DNA of 39,076 nucleotides from a virus, in IMG/VR virus record IMGVR_UViG_3300025128_000122, positions 1 through 39,076 of that record; one strand, written 5' to 3'. Below the pieces are notes generated by a model. It was not told the DNA's origin. It searched no databases and was given only the letters and a program-made list of their open reading frames with translations. Of the stretch, positions 1-6,381 are shown one piece after another. The position numbers and the translations under genes are program-made. Position 1 is the first letter of the stretch; each line of letters begins with the position of its first letter.

Positions 1-190
1 ACTTGTGTAACTTGTGTTGGGTCTGTTGGATTATGAAAACCCAACGCAGATCCCACCTTTCTTGTGTCTTGTTACATTTTGCGGCACCCCTTGACACAGA
101 GAGGGATTTATGGTAATTAACAGATCTCTTTAAGAAGTATTACAGAGTAATATTAAATATCTTAATACTACTAATATACTTCTAGGGTAA

Positions 191-223
191 GGTAAGGAGT
201 TACCTATAAATAACTGCCTTACC
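191..223 (+). other. Strong hairpin
   Basis: The arms GGTAAGGAGTTA (191-202) and TAACT-G-CCTTACC (211-223) pair over 12 bp with a single bulged G at 216 and an 8-base loop. No T-run follows, so it is not an ordinary intrinsic terminator. It could be part of an RNA leader, a DNA-level protein site, or a processing site. Function unknown. Confidence 0.4.
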
Positions 224-281
224 ACCCTTGAGTTTCACTTATGATTTTAATTACTATGTAATTAGTTATTTTTGTTTTGAT

Positions 282-401
282 TATAGTGTTTATGGTTTGT
301 CGCTATAATTGTATCCATAGGATCCCCCTCCTTGGTACCTCCCCGAAACAAACCATAGACTTTAACCCCCAGGCTTCCCCAACAGCACTGGGGGTTTTTT
401 T
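282..401 (+). ncRNA. Candidate small structured RNA
   Basis: The perfect 10-base inverted repeat TATGGTTTGT (291-300) / ACAAACCATA (348-357) extends to 13 pairs with one G-U (288-360). It encloses 47 bases that include GGATCC and GGTACC palindromes. An intrinsic terminator (364-401) follows directly. A TATAGT hexamer at 282-287 could be a -10 box, though its -35 is poor. A closed structure followed by a terminator with no reading frame fits a small RNA. A regulatory leader or packaging site is an alternative. Confidence 0.35.
364..401 (+). terminator. Intrinsic terminator
   Basis: The stem CCCCCAG (366-372) / CTGGGGG (388-394) has a 15-base loop and is followed by seven T residues (395-401). 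This is the classical Rho-independent form on the plus strand. No protein gene precedes it, which supports a transcribed non-coding RNA upstream. Confidence 0.75.
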
Positions 402-650
402 CCAAAATATATTATATCCCCCCTCTGGGACTCCTAGGCACAAAAGTGAAAAATAAAGGGTACAAGGTCGGCACAATGTGATCGAGAAAAGGGTTTGACT
501 TTGAAAAAACAGGGACTTCGTTTGAGGAGATTACTCTGTTTACCCACGCTAGTTCCATAAAAATATATAGATATTGGTGGTAGGTGGCTTAATATCCCCA
601 TTTTAAAAAATGGTATTCATTTTAAAAATCTATTTTTTAAGTGGTTAAGG

Positions 651-674
651 AAAAAAGCCCGCAGGCTTTTTTTT
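651..674 (+). repeat. Hairpin repeat, copy 1 (terminator-like)
   Basis: First of three near-identical copies of a hairpin with core AAGCCCGCAGGCTT, flanked by an A-run and a T-run (others at 2036 and 3322). The stem is A-run-GCC / GGC-T-run with loop CGCA. The A/T symmetry makes it a potential bidirectional terminator. Here eight T residues follow the stem. It lies 159 bases before the gene at 833. Confidence 0.7.
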
Positions 675-753
675 GGAATAACTAAAAGAAAATTAAATAA
701 ATATTAATAATCTATTAACAAATTAACATTTAACTGATACTATTTGATCATGG

Positions 754-792
754 AATAGAAATAATTCTATTTCATACTGTCAATTTTTTGAC
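754..792 (+). promoter_or_regulatory. Tandem palindromes, operator candidate
   Basis: Two perfect palindromes lie close together upstream of the gene at 833: AATAGAA-ATAA-TTCTATT (754-771) and GTCAA-TTTT-TTGAC (779-792). TTGACG at 788-793 could act as a -35 box, with TATTAT at 812-817 as -10 (18-bp spacing). That would place the start of transcription beyond the AAGGA ribosome site (818-822), so this promoter is doubtful. Repressor binding is inferred only. Confidence 0.35.
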
Positions 793-832
793 GGTTTATA
801 TTAAAACTTAATATTATAAGGATATAAATATT

Positions 833-1525
833 ATGAGTGAAGTAAATACAATTAAATCTAATTTAGATAATCTAGGAAATTCTTTGCAAAGTTTTGTTAG
901 GGAAGAAAATAAACTAGGTACCTCAATTCTTCATTATATGAATGATAGTGGAGTTATGGGTCTAGGAATTAGTAACTTAAATAATGTTGTTGAAAAAAGC
1001 GAAAAAAAGAGTTTTACAGTCTGGACTTTTTCAAGTGAGGAAAAAACCCTAAGTCAAAAGAAAGTTAAGAAGATCAATGGAAATGACATTGTTAGAACCC
1101 AACTATTAGGAAAAAATCCTGACATTACTTTGTGGCATTTGGTCAATAAGTCTTTAACCATTATTAATAATTATCTATTTGTTAATAGTGAAACTCTAGA
1201 TACTTTTAATCCTCTAGATAGTTATAGAGAAGATAATGGGGAGTTTACGGAAATAGGATTAAATTCTCTAAAAGAAGCTTCCTCTAATGATAAGAAAGAA
1301 TATAAGCCAGAACAAAGTGACGAGGAAAAGGCAAAACTAGATAAAGAGAAGCAGGAAAAATGGATTGAGAATTTTAATACTAAACTTGATTTCTTAAGAA
1401 GTGAAAGTCTAGAAAGAGGACTTAATGAAGAATGGTTCAAAATTAGTCTAGAAGAATATACCTCTAGTCTTATAGGTGAGTTTCCAAAGGTCGAGGATAA
1501 AAGCGAAGACAAAAAATCTGCTTAA
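833..1525 (+). CDS. Hypothetical protein, isolated AT-rich gene
   Basis: I do not recognise this 230-residue protein. It is soluble, with no signal peptide or membrane segment. The N-terminal half is polar and mixed; from about residue 150 the chain is strongly charged (runs of E/K such as EEKAKLDKEKQEKW) and probably helical, ending in an acidic/Lys tail (EDKSEDKKSA). The start is ATG at 833 with AAGGA 10 bases upstream. It stands alone, with tandem palindromes before it and its own terminator after it, between copies 1 and 2 of the hairpin repeat. It contains nine CTAG tetramers in 693 bases, far more than its neighbours, which suggests separate ancestry. It could be an independently expressed early or moron-type gene. 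Confidence 0.75.
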   Translation: MSEVNTIKSNLDNLGNSLQSFVREENKLGTSILHYMNDSGVMGLGISNLNNVVEKSEKKSFTVWTFSSEEKTLSQKKVKKINGNDIVRTQLLGKNPDITLWHLVNKSLTIINNYLFVNSETLDTFNPLDSYREDNGEFTEIGLNSLKEASSNDKKEYKPEQSDEEKAKLDKEKQEKWIENFNTKLDFLRSESLERGLNEEWFKISLEEYTSSLIGEFPKVEDKSEDKKSA

Positions 1526-1545
1526 TTCTTAACTGATAAACTTTT

Positions 1546-1577
1546 AAAGGGTAGCTTAATTGCTACCCTTTTTTTTT
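1546..1577 (+). terminator. Intrinsic terminator after the 833 gene
   Basis: The arms AAAGGGTAGC (1546-1555) and GCTACCCTTT (1562-1571) form a 10-bp stem with a 6-base loop, and the T-run reaches 1577. It begins 20 bases after the stop of the gene at 833 and makes that gene a single-gene transcription unit. Confidence 0.9.
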
Positions 1578-1840
1578 GCTTAAAATTAATTAGTGTTTAA
1601 ATCCATTTTAAGACGTTTTAAGAGGGTTTTTAATTTTGTAGTAGTGTAAGAGCCTAAGAGCTTAATCCAAGCCCTAACAAGCCTTAAAACTAAGTATAAA
1701 CTAAGTATTAAAATTAATTCTAATTATCTTTTATTATCCTAGTATTTCCAAGGATTTTTTTTGATTTTGATTTTCATATTATGAGTATAACTAAATTACA
1801 TGATGGACTCACACTCTATAGTCTATACATGATGCATATA
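1578..1840. other. Non-coding AT-rich stretch
   Basis: No gene is apparent on either strand. It has several short direct repeats (for example ACTAAGTAT twice near 1690-1710) and long T or AT runs. I see no function. Confidence 0.5.
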
Positions 1841-1942
1841 TATAATATATTTTCCTGATACCTTTTAGCTGGGTCACCCAATTTTGACCTCACAAGTTTA
1901 TTTTCTGCAAGGCTGCCCAGCCACACACTAAAAGTTTTTTTT
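1841..1942 (+). ncRNA. Candidate structured RNA with T8 end
   Basis: A consensus -10 hexamer TATAAT (1841-1846, no good -35) precedes nested inverted repeats: CTTTTAG (1862-1868) with CTAAAAG (1928-1934), and GCTGGG (1868-1873) with CCCAGC (1916-1921). Eight T residues follow at once (1935-1942). The long closing stem with a T-run fits either a terminated small RNA of about 80-90 bases or an unusually large terminator. No reading frame of note lies inside. Confidence 0.35.
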
Positions 1943-2035
1943 CGGGTTCTATATACATATTAATATTTATATGTTATAATAATATTATAATAGGACAGTA
2001 CAATATAGAATTATTATTTCACTAAGGAGTTAGAA

Positions 2036-2057
2036 AAAAAAGCCCGCAGGCTTTTTT
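2036..2057 (+). repeat. Hairpin repeat, copy 2, in a 5' leader
   Basis: Second copy of the AAGCCCGCAGGCTT hairpin with A-run and T-run. It ends three bases before the GGAGGA ribosome site (2060-2065) of the gene at 2075, so the terminator-like hairpin lies in that gene's leader. It could insulate from upstream transcription, act as an attenuator, or mark a cassette boundary. CTG follows the T-run in this copy and in copy 3. Confidence 0.75.
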
Positions 2058-2074
2058 CTGGAGGAACAAACAAG

Positions 2075-2317
2075 ATGGAACAGTGGTGGAAAGAGGAAGA
2101 AAAGGGAAACAAGTTTACTAATGTACATACACAGGTAGTAAACGGTGTTGTTGTTACAACTTATGGCAGGGCTAACCAGAACATGACTCACTTAGCAAGT
2201 CAGCGATCAATACCTCGTAATGATAAAGAGATGAGCAGAAAGCAAGCCATTGCCATGAGGATAATACAATTACAAAACGAGGCAAGGCAGAGGTTGAGAA
2301 AAAAGCATGGCAAGTAA
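2075..2317 (+). CDS. Hypothetical protein, basic C-terminus
   Basis: Unrecognised protein of 80 residues. The N-terminus is acidic and Trp-rich (MEQWWKEEEKG), a short beta-like stretch follows (VVNGVVVTTYGR), and the last 30 residues form a probable basic helix ending RQRLRKKHGK, which could bind nucleic acid. The start is fixed by a strong GGAGGA nine bases upstream. It overlaps the next gene by 11 bases, implying translational coupling. Confidence 0.65.
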   Translation: MEQWWKEEEKGNKFTNVHTQVVNGVVVTTYGRANQNMTHLASQRSIPRNDKEMSRKQAIAMRIIQLQNEARQRLRKKHGK

Positions 2318-2738
2318 TCCAAACGTAGGACACAAGGTTATATATGACCGAGACAATGCCATCAGGATATCAGGTGTTGCTCACTACCTCGACAAGTTTT
2401 CTGTTCAGCGAAGGCTGGAGGGGTCATGCAAAATCTATGTTTACATGATCACGACAAGGCGAGGTAAACGCCTTCTCTTTTACTCGACCATCAAACCATT
2501 GGAATGTGCATCTAAATACTATGTTGATGTTGAAGTGTTCATGAAGATCAACAAGGAAACAAATAAACCTGTACTAGACAGTAAGGAAGGTATACCTAAA
2601 TGCATGGACGCTACGTGTCTATCTAAAAATGCAGGAGCGGTAGACCTTGCCCTGTTTTATACAAGAGCTAAAACTAACAGTAGGAAAGGAGATCAAAAGC
2701 TATCAGGTATCTACAAGTTTGATGCCTGTATTACATAG
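2307..2738 (+). CDS. Hypothetical protein
   Basis: Unrecognised 143-residue protein. It is mixed alpha/beta and basic in its middle (TTRRGKRLLFY), with three cysteines in the second half, two of them close together in a KCMDATCLSK segment. No membrane segment. The ATG at 2307 lies inside the end of the preceding gene with only weak ribosome-site sequence, so it is probably coupled to that gene. It converges on the minus-strand small terminase gene. Confidence 0.65.
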   Translation: MASNPNVGHKVIYDRDNAIRISGVAHYLDKFSVQRRLEGSCKIYVYMITTRRGKRLLFYSTIKPLECASKYYVDVEVFMKINKETNKPVLDSKEGIPKCMDATCLSKNAGAVDLALFYTRAKTNSRKGDQKLSGIYKFDACIT

Positions 2739-2740
2739 AT

Positions 2741-2804
2741 AATACCAGACGTCTATGCACCATGAGCCAAGCTCCCCGTCAGGGTTGGGTGCCGACTAGG
2801 TATT
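2741..2804. other. Nested inverted repeats at convergent junction
   Basis: AATACC (2741-2746) pairs with GGTATT (2799-2804), GCACC (2757-2761) with GGTGC (2788-2792), CAA (2768-2770) with TTG (2785-2787), and CCC (2774-2776) with GGG (2782-2784). The whole 64-base gap thus folds into one interrupted hairpin. It lies between the 3' ends of the gene at 2307 and the small terminase gene. It may be a two-way terminator lacking a T-run, or, given the terminase neighbour, a packaging-related site. Confidence 0.4.
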
Positions 2805-3270
2805 ATTGTTTAGTGCCACTTGGATACCATTTATCGAGGTCGCTTTTAATTTCACGTTCAAGCTCCTCCTCCGATAGAGGTTCTTCCTTTGTGACTACAC
2901 GCTCAGTGTACAGACCTATTGTCTGACCGAGCAGCTGGAGTGCCTTGAGTTTGTTAGGTGATGCTTCTTCTTCACTGAAGGACATCTGACTTAACTCTCT
3001 CACAATGTCTTCTTTCAGCTTCTCTTCCCTAGACATGGCTCTGAGTTTCTGTGCGTTCTGAGTACGCTCCCTTTGTTCCTTGAGAGCGTTAATCTTATTC
3101 ACAATATCTGGATGCGTTGCCAGTTTGGATGCGTTCACATATGACTTCTGATCATATGCACCTGTACTGGTTTTATGCACAGAGTATCCTGCCTTCTCAT
3201 AACACTCAGTTATTGTAGCTGATGTGTCAGAAGCAATAAGTTTTGCAAAGGTTTCCATACGAGGTGTCAT
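2803..3270 (-). CDS. terS: Terminase small subunit
   Basis: Small terminase subunits bind phage DNA and direct the large subunit to cut it for packaging into the head. This 155-residue protein has the family layout: an N-terminal helix-turn-helix region (MTPRMETFAKLIASDTSATI, then ITECYEKAGYS), an ATHPDIVNKINALKEQRE segment resembling Terminase_2 proteins, and an acidic, helical C-terminal half ending KWYPSGTKQ. The ATG at 3270 was chosen because it begins the family-like MTPR..FAKL; the frame stays open upstream through the hairpin repeat but that part looks non-coding. Unusually, no large subunit gene is beside it and its neighbours are on the opposite strand. Confidence 0.75.
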   Translation of the reverse strand: MTPRMETFAKLIASDTSATITECYEKAGYSVHKTSTGAYDQKSYVNASKLATHPDIVNKINALKEQRERTQNAQKLRAMSREEKLKEDIVRELSQMSFSEEEASPNKLKALQLLGQTIGLYTERVVTKEEPLSEEELEREIKSDLDKWYPSGTKQ

Positions 3271-3321
3271 GAATTTTACATAGCACACCACCCCCCAGCT
3301 TTCAAGTACCATGACTTCATA

Positions 3322-3343
3322 AAAAAAGCCCGCAGGCTTTTTT
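3322..3343 (+). repeat. Hairpin repeat, copy 3, in divergent region
   Basis: Third copy of the AAGCCCGCAGGCTT hairpin with A/T-runs. It sits between the divergent small terminase gene (start 3270) and the first gene of the long plus-strand run (start 3400). Being symmetric, it could affect transcription in both directions. As in copy 2, CTG follows the T-run. Confidence 0.75.
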
Positions 3344-3399
3344 CTGTGAGGTCTTGGCTCGTGAGAGCATTTCATCAACAGCATATGAGGAGAGATTAT

Positions 3400-3612
3400 A
3401 TGCAAGTAAAAAGATACACATTTGATTCATCACATAATGTTAGCAACACATCAGAGGAAACTATTGATGGTGTCATAAGATACATAGAAATAATTAGTGG
3501 GAAGCCAGTGACCATCACTCGCTACCCAACCCTCTCATCTAACGCAAATGAGACTGTGTACAACGAGCTTAATCAACGATCATCAGTAAAATTTTATGGA
3601 GAAGTTAAATGA
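3400..3612 (+). CDS. Hypothetical protein, first of the small-gene run
   Basis: Unrecognised protein of 70 residues with no membrane segment or clear motif; it is polar and probably alpha/beta. The frame is open from a GTG at 3346, but the ATG at 3400 has an AGGAGAG ribosome site (3388-3394) at good spacing. It opens the long plus-strand run and overlaps the next gene by four bases (ATGA). Confidence 0.6.
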   Translation: MQVKRYTFDSSHNVSNTSEETIDGVIRYIEIISGKPVTITRYPTLSSNANETVYNELNQRSSVKFYGEVK

Positions 3613-3701
3613 ACTTTATGAAATTCATACTAGAGTTTTTAATATTTTTTATCTTTCTATTATCATGCTTAGTGTTTGTTCCATTAATGATTGGAGGGTA
3701 A
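3609..3701 (+). CDS. Tiny membrane protein, 30 residues
   Basis: A 30-codon gene starting in an ATGA overlap with the previous stop, with GGAGAAG upstream. Most of the chain is one hydrophobic helix (FLIFFIFLLSCLVFVPLM) after MNFMKFILE, so it should be an integral membrane peptide. Small membrane peptides in early phage regions may affect the host envelope or exclude other phages; that is only a possibility here. Its stop region supplies the GGAGGG ribosome site of the next gene. Confidence 0.6.
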   Translation: MNFMKFILEFLIFFIFLLSCLVFVPLMIGG

Positions 3702-3704
3702 CAC

Positions 3705-3950
3705 ATGACTGCTTTAAAATGTGTGCCTAATTACAAGCGTGTCTGGTTTAACAAATCACCAATAGGCTTTCATGTTTATGCTGAAGGGCAACAACATCCA
3801 GATGGATACATCAAAGAAGTAGGCGGCTATCGTTCTGGAAAATTTATTGTAATACACAATAATTTACCTAAAGAACTGAAGTCTAAACCTATGCCTTTAT
3901 ACCAAGCAAAAGATTTAATAACCAAACTGATAAGGAGGTTACTACCATGA
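3705..3950 (+). CDS. Hypothetical protein, basic
   Basis: Unrecognised 81-residue basic protein with many aromatic residues early on (NYKRVWFNKSPIGFHVYAEG) and a Leu/Lys/Arg-rich C-terminal helix (LITKLIRRLLP). GGAGGG lies just upstream of the ATG. Its last codons overlap the next start (ATGA). Confidence 0.65.
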   Translation: MTALKCVPNYKRVWFNKSPIGFHVYAEGQQHPDGYIKEVGGYRSGKFIVIHNNLPKELKSKPMPLYQAKDLITKLIRRLLP

Positions 3951-4051
3951 GAGATCAACACACTGAAAGCATTGTAAATGCTATTGAACTTTCCGCAATC
4001 ATTATTGTGGGGTGTCTTGGCTGCATACTAATCATCTCATTAATATTTTAG
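3947..4051 (+). CDS. Tiny membrane protein, 34 residues
   Basis: A 34-residue peptide: a polar N-terminus (MRDQHTESIVNAIEL), then one transmembrane helix (IIIVGCLGCILIISLIF). AAGGAGG (3932-3938) is well placed and the start overlaps the previous stop. This is the second one-helix peptide within 350 bases, which hints at an envelope-directed role. Function unknown. Confidence 0.6.
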   Translation: MRDQHTESIVNAIELSAIIIVGCLGCILIISLIF

Positions 4052-4061
4052 GGAGATAACT

Positions 4062-4676
4062 ATGGGAAACTTTTCATTCCTACGTGCCGATGATGATGAA
4101 AGTATTTCCTCATCAGGTGATGAGGTAGTAACGATTCATAATCCAGATAAAGGAAAAAACTTAACTGGAATTTATGATGGGTACGGAAGAATAGATGGGC
4201 ATGATGTGTATGTCATCTTATGGATGATGAACGCTGATACATTAAGTTACGAGCAACGATTCATAAGTCCAGATCTTTCCTCTTTTCTTTCTATATACAA
4301 ACGCAACTTTCAAATTTTGCCATATGTGGACATTTGCAATTTCGCATATAAAAGACATGTGCAAGAAGCAAGAGCGATAGGACTTGCGATTGCTATGGGT
4401 TCTTACTATCAGGATAAAGATGGCAACAACTATCATTGCTCCATGCACTCAGATCCAAATAAACTAGGAGTCAAATCCACAGCCTTCAAGGGGAGCTACG
4501 ATACTCCACAGAAAGCATCTGGTAAAACTCCGAACCAATTGATTGGAGATGGGGATTGGGTGAAGAAGAAGATCATTCCACATATACCTTTTCCATTGAA
4601 GATCACTCGCCCTGAGTGTGAACTGGGATACTTTCATCTTCCTGCTAGTGAAGATTGTCCCAACCAAGGTTTCTAA
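4062..4676 (+). CDS. Hypothetical protein
   Basis: Unrecognised 204-residue soluble protein. An acidic N-terminus (RADDDESISSSGDE) precedes a beta-like region (VVTIHNPDKG, GHDVYVILWMM). His and Cys are scattered through the second half (YHCSMHSD, ITRPECELGYFHL, SEDCPNQGF), but their spacing matches no zinc module I know. The start has GGGAGATAAC upstream. It may belong to phage host-takeover proteins, judging by position only. Confidence 0.6.
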   Translation: MGNFSFLRADDDESISSSGDEVVTIHNPDKGKNLTGIYDGYGRIDGHDVYVILWMMNADTLSYEQRFISPDLSSFLSIYKRNFQILPYVDICNFAYKRHVQEARAIGLAIAMGSYYQDKDGNNYHCSMHSDPNKLGVKSTAFKGSYDTPQKASGKTPNQLIGDGDWVKKKIIPHIPFPLKITRPECELGYFHLPASEDCPNQGF

Positions 4677-4696
4677 ACAGCCATAGGAGGTAACAC

Positions 4697-5071
4697 ATGA
4701 CTGATTTAAAAACACAAAGCGTAGTGCTTGTCATTGCTAACAACTCAAAGGAGGCAGAGAAGATAGCAAGGTTAAATGATTATTCATCAGGTAAAGTAAC
4801 AAATGCAAAAAATGTTTTTGATCGTTTAGGCAGTAGCATACACGATGAAACACTCTTCAATTTAATTGGAGAGGAAGTGTTTGAGTGGGGGACAGGGCAT
4901 CATGGAATAACCCTTACTCCAAAGGAACTAGAAGATCATGACATCTTATCTGATGGTGAGATAGCAATTGATTTTATTATTAGCAGAGCTGACCCTGATG
5001 TAGGGCTTATGGAAGATTACATAAGCCATGTAATGGTGAGTTTTGATATTTGGGAGGTAGAACTTATTTAA
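4697..5071 (+). CDS. Hypothetical protein, acidic
   Basis: Unrecognised 124-residue acidic protein, alpha/beta in appearance: a beta-strand (SVVLVIANN) followed by a helix (SKEAEKIARL), then an acidic C-terminal half rich in Asp/Glu. AGGAGGT lies 8 bases before the ATG. Small acidic phage proteins sometimes mimic DNA or inhibit host enzymes; nothing here proves that. Confidence 0.6.
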   Translation: MTDLKTQSVVLVIANNSKEAEKIARLNDYSSGKVTNAKNVFDRLGSSIHDETLFNLIGEEVFEWGTGHHGITLTPKELEDHDILSDGEIAIDFIISRADPDVGLMEDYISHVMVSFDIWEVELI

Positions 5072-5091
5072 CAACATAGGAGGAGAGAACT

Positions 5092-5904
5092 ATGGCTAAA
5101 AAACTTATATACGATTTATCTAAACTTGATGACGATACAAGGTTGCAGATCATGCTTGGATCATGGGGAAAGGGTTTCTTCTTTGATTGGTTTACTCGAT
5201 TTCCCACTCGGCTGGGTGGCATATCACAAGATGCAAAGACAGTTAAAGGTGAAGTAAAGGGATTTCTAACATTGATTGTCTATCTCTCGGCTGCAAAAGA
5301 ATCTGGTGTGAACCTATGTCCATACCATGAACTCGCAAAATGTGCCGAAGATTGTTTGAAAGAAGCAGGGCGAGGGAAGTTTCCAACTGTTAAGATGTCT
5401 CGATTGCAACGCACTCTATTCATGCTTCAGTATCCTGAAGAGTTTAAGAAACTTCTTTACAAAGAGATACGAAGACTAGAACGTGCAGCCAAAAGGAAAA
5501 ACCTTATACCTGCCGTCAGGATTAATGGCACATCAGATGTTTATTGGGAGAACAAGTTGCCAGAATTGTTTACTGATTTTCCACACATACAGTTTTATGA
5601 TTACACAAAGGCACCCAACAGGAAAGTGCCTAAGAATTATCACTTAACATTTAGTTATTCTGGTGTACCTGAGTATCAGAAGGTTGTCAGGAAAGCACTG
5701 AAGAATAACCTCAACATGGCTGTTGTCTTCGACAGCATAAAGAACATACCCAAGATCTTTATGGGCAGACAGGTCGTCTCTGGAGATGAGAGCGATCTTC
5801 GTTTCAAAGATCCTGATAACTCCATAGTAGCATTGAAAGCCAAAGGCAGTGCCGTCAATAATACTGAAGGATTCGTTGTTCGACCTAATGGCACACTTAA
5901 CTAA
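5092..5904 (+). CDS. GP88-like phage protein
   Basis: This 270-residue protein matches the pattern I know for the phage 'gene product 88' (GP88) family: a KGFLTLIVYLSAAKESG segment near residue 60, a cysteine cluster C76-x7-C84-x3-C88 followed by EAGRG, an Arg-rich stretch with AVRINGTSDVYWE near residue 150, FYDYTK near 180, NYHLTFSYS near 195, and GDESDLRF then IVALKAKG near the C-terminus. The three cysteines could bind a metal or cluster. The biochemical function is, to my knowledge, not established. AGGAGAG precedes the ATG. It is the largest protein of the early half of this run. Confidence 0.75.
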   Translation: MAKKLIYDLSKLDDDTRLQIMLGSWGKGFFFDWFTRFPTRLGGISQDAKTVKGEVKGFLTLIVYLSAAKESGVNLCPYHELAKCAEDCLKEAGRGKFPTVKMSRLQRTLFMLQYPEEFKKLLYKEIRRLERAAKRKNLIPAVRINGTSDVYWENKLPELFTDFPHIQFYDYTKAPNRKVPKNYHLTFSYSGVPEYQKVVRKALKNNLNMAVVFDSIKNIPKIFMGRQVVSGDESDLRFKDPDNSIVALKAKGSAVNNTEGFVVRPNGTLN

Positions 5905-5927
5905 ACACCTAACCAAAGGAGAAAGAT

Positions 5928-6254
5928 ATGGCGTTCGGAGATATACCACGTTATGTAGAGACTCAGCCTATGACTGAGAGAGATGTCCCCAGTCTGTGGA
6001 CAAGTTCTAAAAAGCTTAAGATGGAAATGAGGATCACCCAGCTTGAGGATCTCATGATACATGAGGATGCGACAAAAACTACCTTGCAGATATGGGGATC
6101 TGGAGAAGAACTTCAAAAGAAAATCATGGCAATATACACTGCATTGAAAACATATGGTTCAGTCTTTTATCTGCCTGATTACTACAGAGATAATGATCCA
6201 CACATTATCGTTATCAGAACACCTAAATACATGGAGGAAAATGGATATGTCTAA
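5928..6254 (+). CDS. Hypothetical protein
   Basis: Unrecognised 108-residue protein, alpha/beta in character, with a long middle helix (EELQKKIMAIYTALKTYG) followed by aromatic strands (VFYLPDYY, HIIVIRTPKY). AAAGGAG lies at good distance from the ATG. Its 3' end overlaps the start of the next small gene. Confidence 0.6.
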   Translation: MAFGDIPRYVETQPMTERDVPSLWTSSKKLKMEMRITQLEDLMIHEDATKTTLQIWGSGEELQKKIMAIYTALKTYGSVFYLPDYYRDNDPHIIVIRTPKYMEENGYV

Positions 6255-6381
6255 ACTAGCAATAGAAAAAGCAGCCAAGAGGTTAGAAGAAGTTCTTGGA
6301 AAAGATTTTACTAAGGATTTAAAAAAATTAAATGAAATTTTTAGCAAGAAAAAACCAGAGGAAAAATCAGATGGCAAGTAG
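6247..6381 (+). CDS. Small helical Lys-rich protein
   Basis: A 44-residue, highly charged, probably all-helical protein (KLAIEKAAKRLEEVLG, then KDLKKLNEIF and a Lys/Glu tail). The frame is open further upstream, but the GGAGG at 6233-6237 fits the ATG at 6247 (or 6241, adding two residues). It overlaps both neighbours, so coupled translation is likely. Function unknown. Confidence 0.5.
   Translation: MSKLAIEKAAKRLEEVLGKDFTKDLKKLNEIFSKKKPEEKSDGK

Larger units (their letters stand above)
1..650. other. Non-coding left end
   Basis: I find no credible gene here. The stretch is AT-rich and holds, in order, a strong hairpin (191-223), a candidate structured RNA ending in a terminator (282-401), and a near-perfect palindrome with arms CCATTTT and AAAATGG (598-613). 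Positions 402-597 show nothing I can name. No tRNA cloverleaf was recognised by eye. Packaging or replication signals could sit here, but nothing seen proves it. Confidence 0.6.

Noticed and set aside
788-817. TTGACG-18-TATTAT as the promoter of the gene at 833
   Set aside because: Transcription would start after the ribosome site; kept only as part of the operator note.
1222-1512. Minus-strand frame of 96 residues opposite the gene at 833
   Set aside because: Ser/Leu-rich composition typical of the reverse of an AT-rich coding strand, with no ribosome site; the plus-strand gene has start, terminator and sensible protein.
3271-3405. N-terminal extension of the small terminase (45 residues)
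   Set aside because: It would run through the hairpin repeat, and the family-like sequence begins at the ATG at 3270.
5644-5949. Minus-strand frames over the GP88-like gene
   Set aside because: They are shadows of a gene with clear family motifs and an AGGAGAG site.
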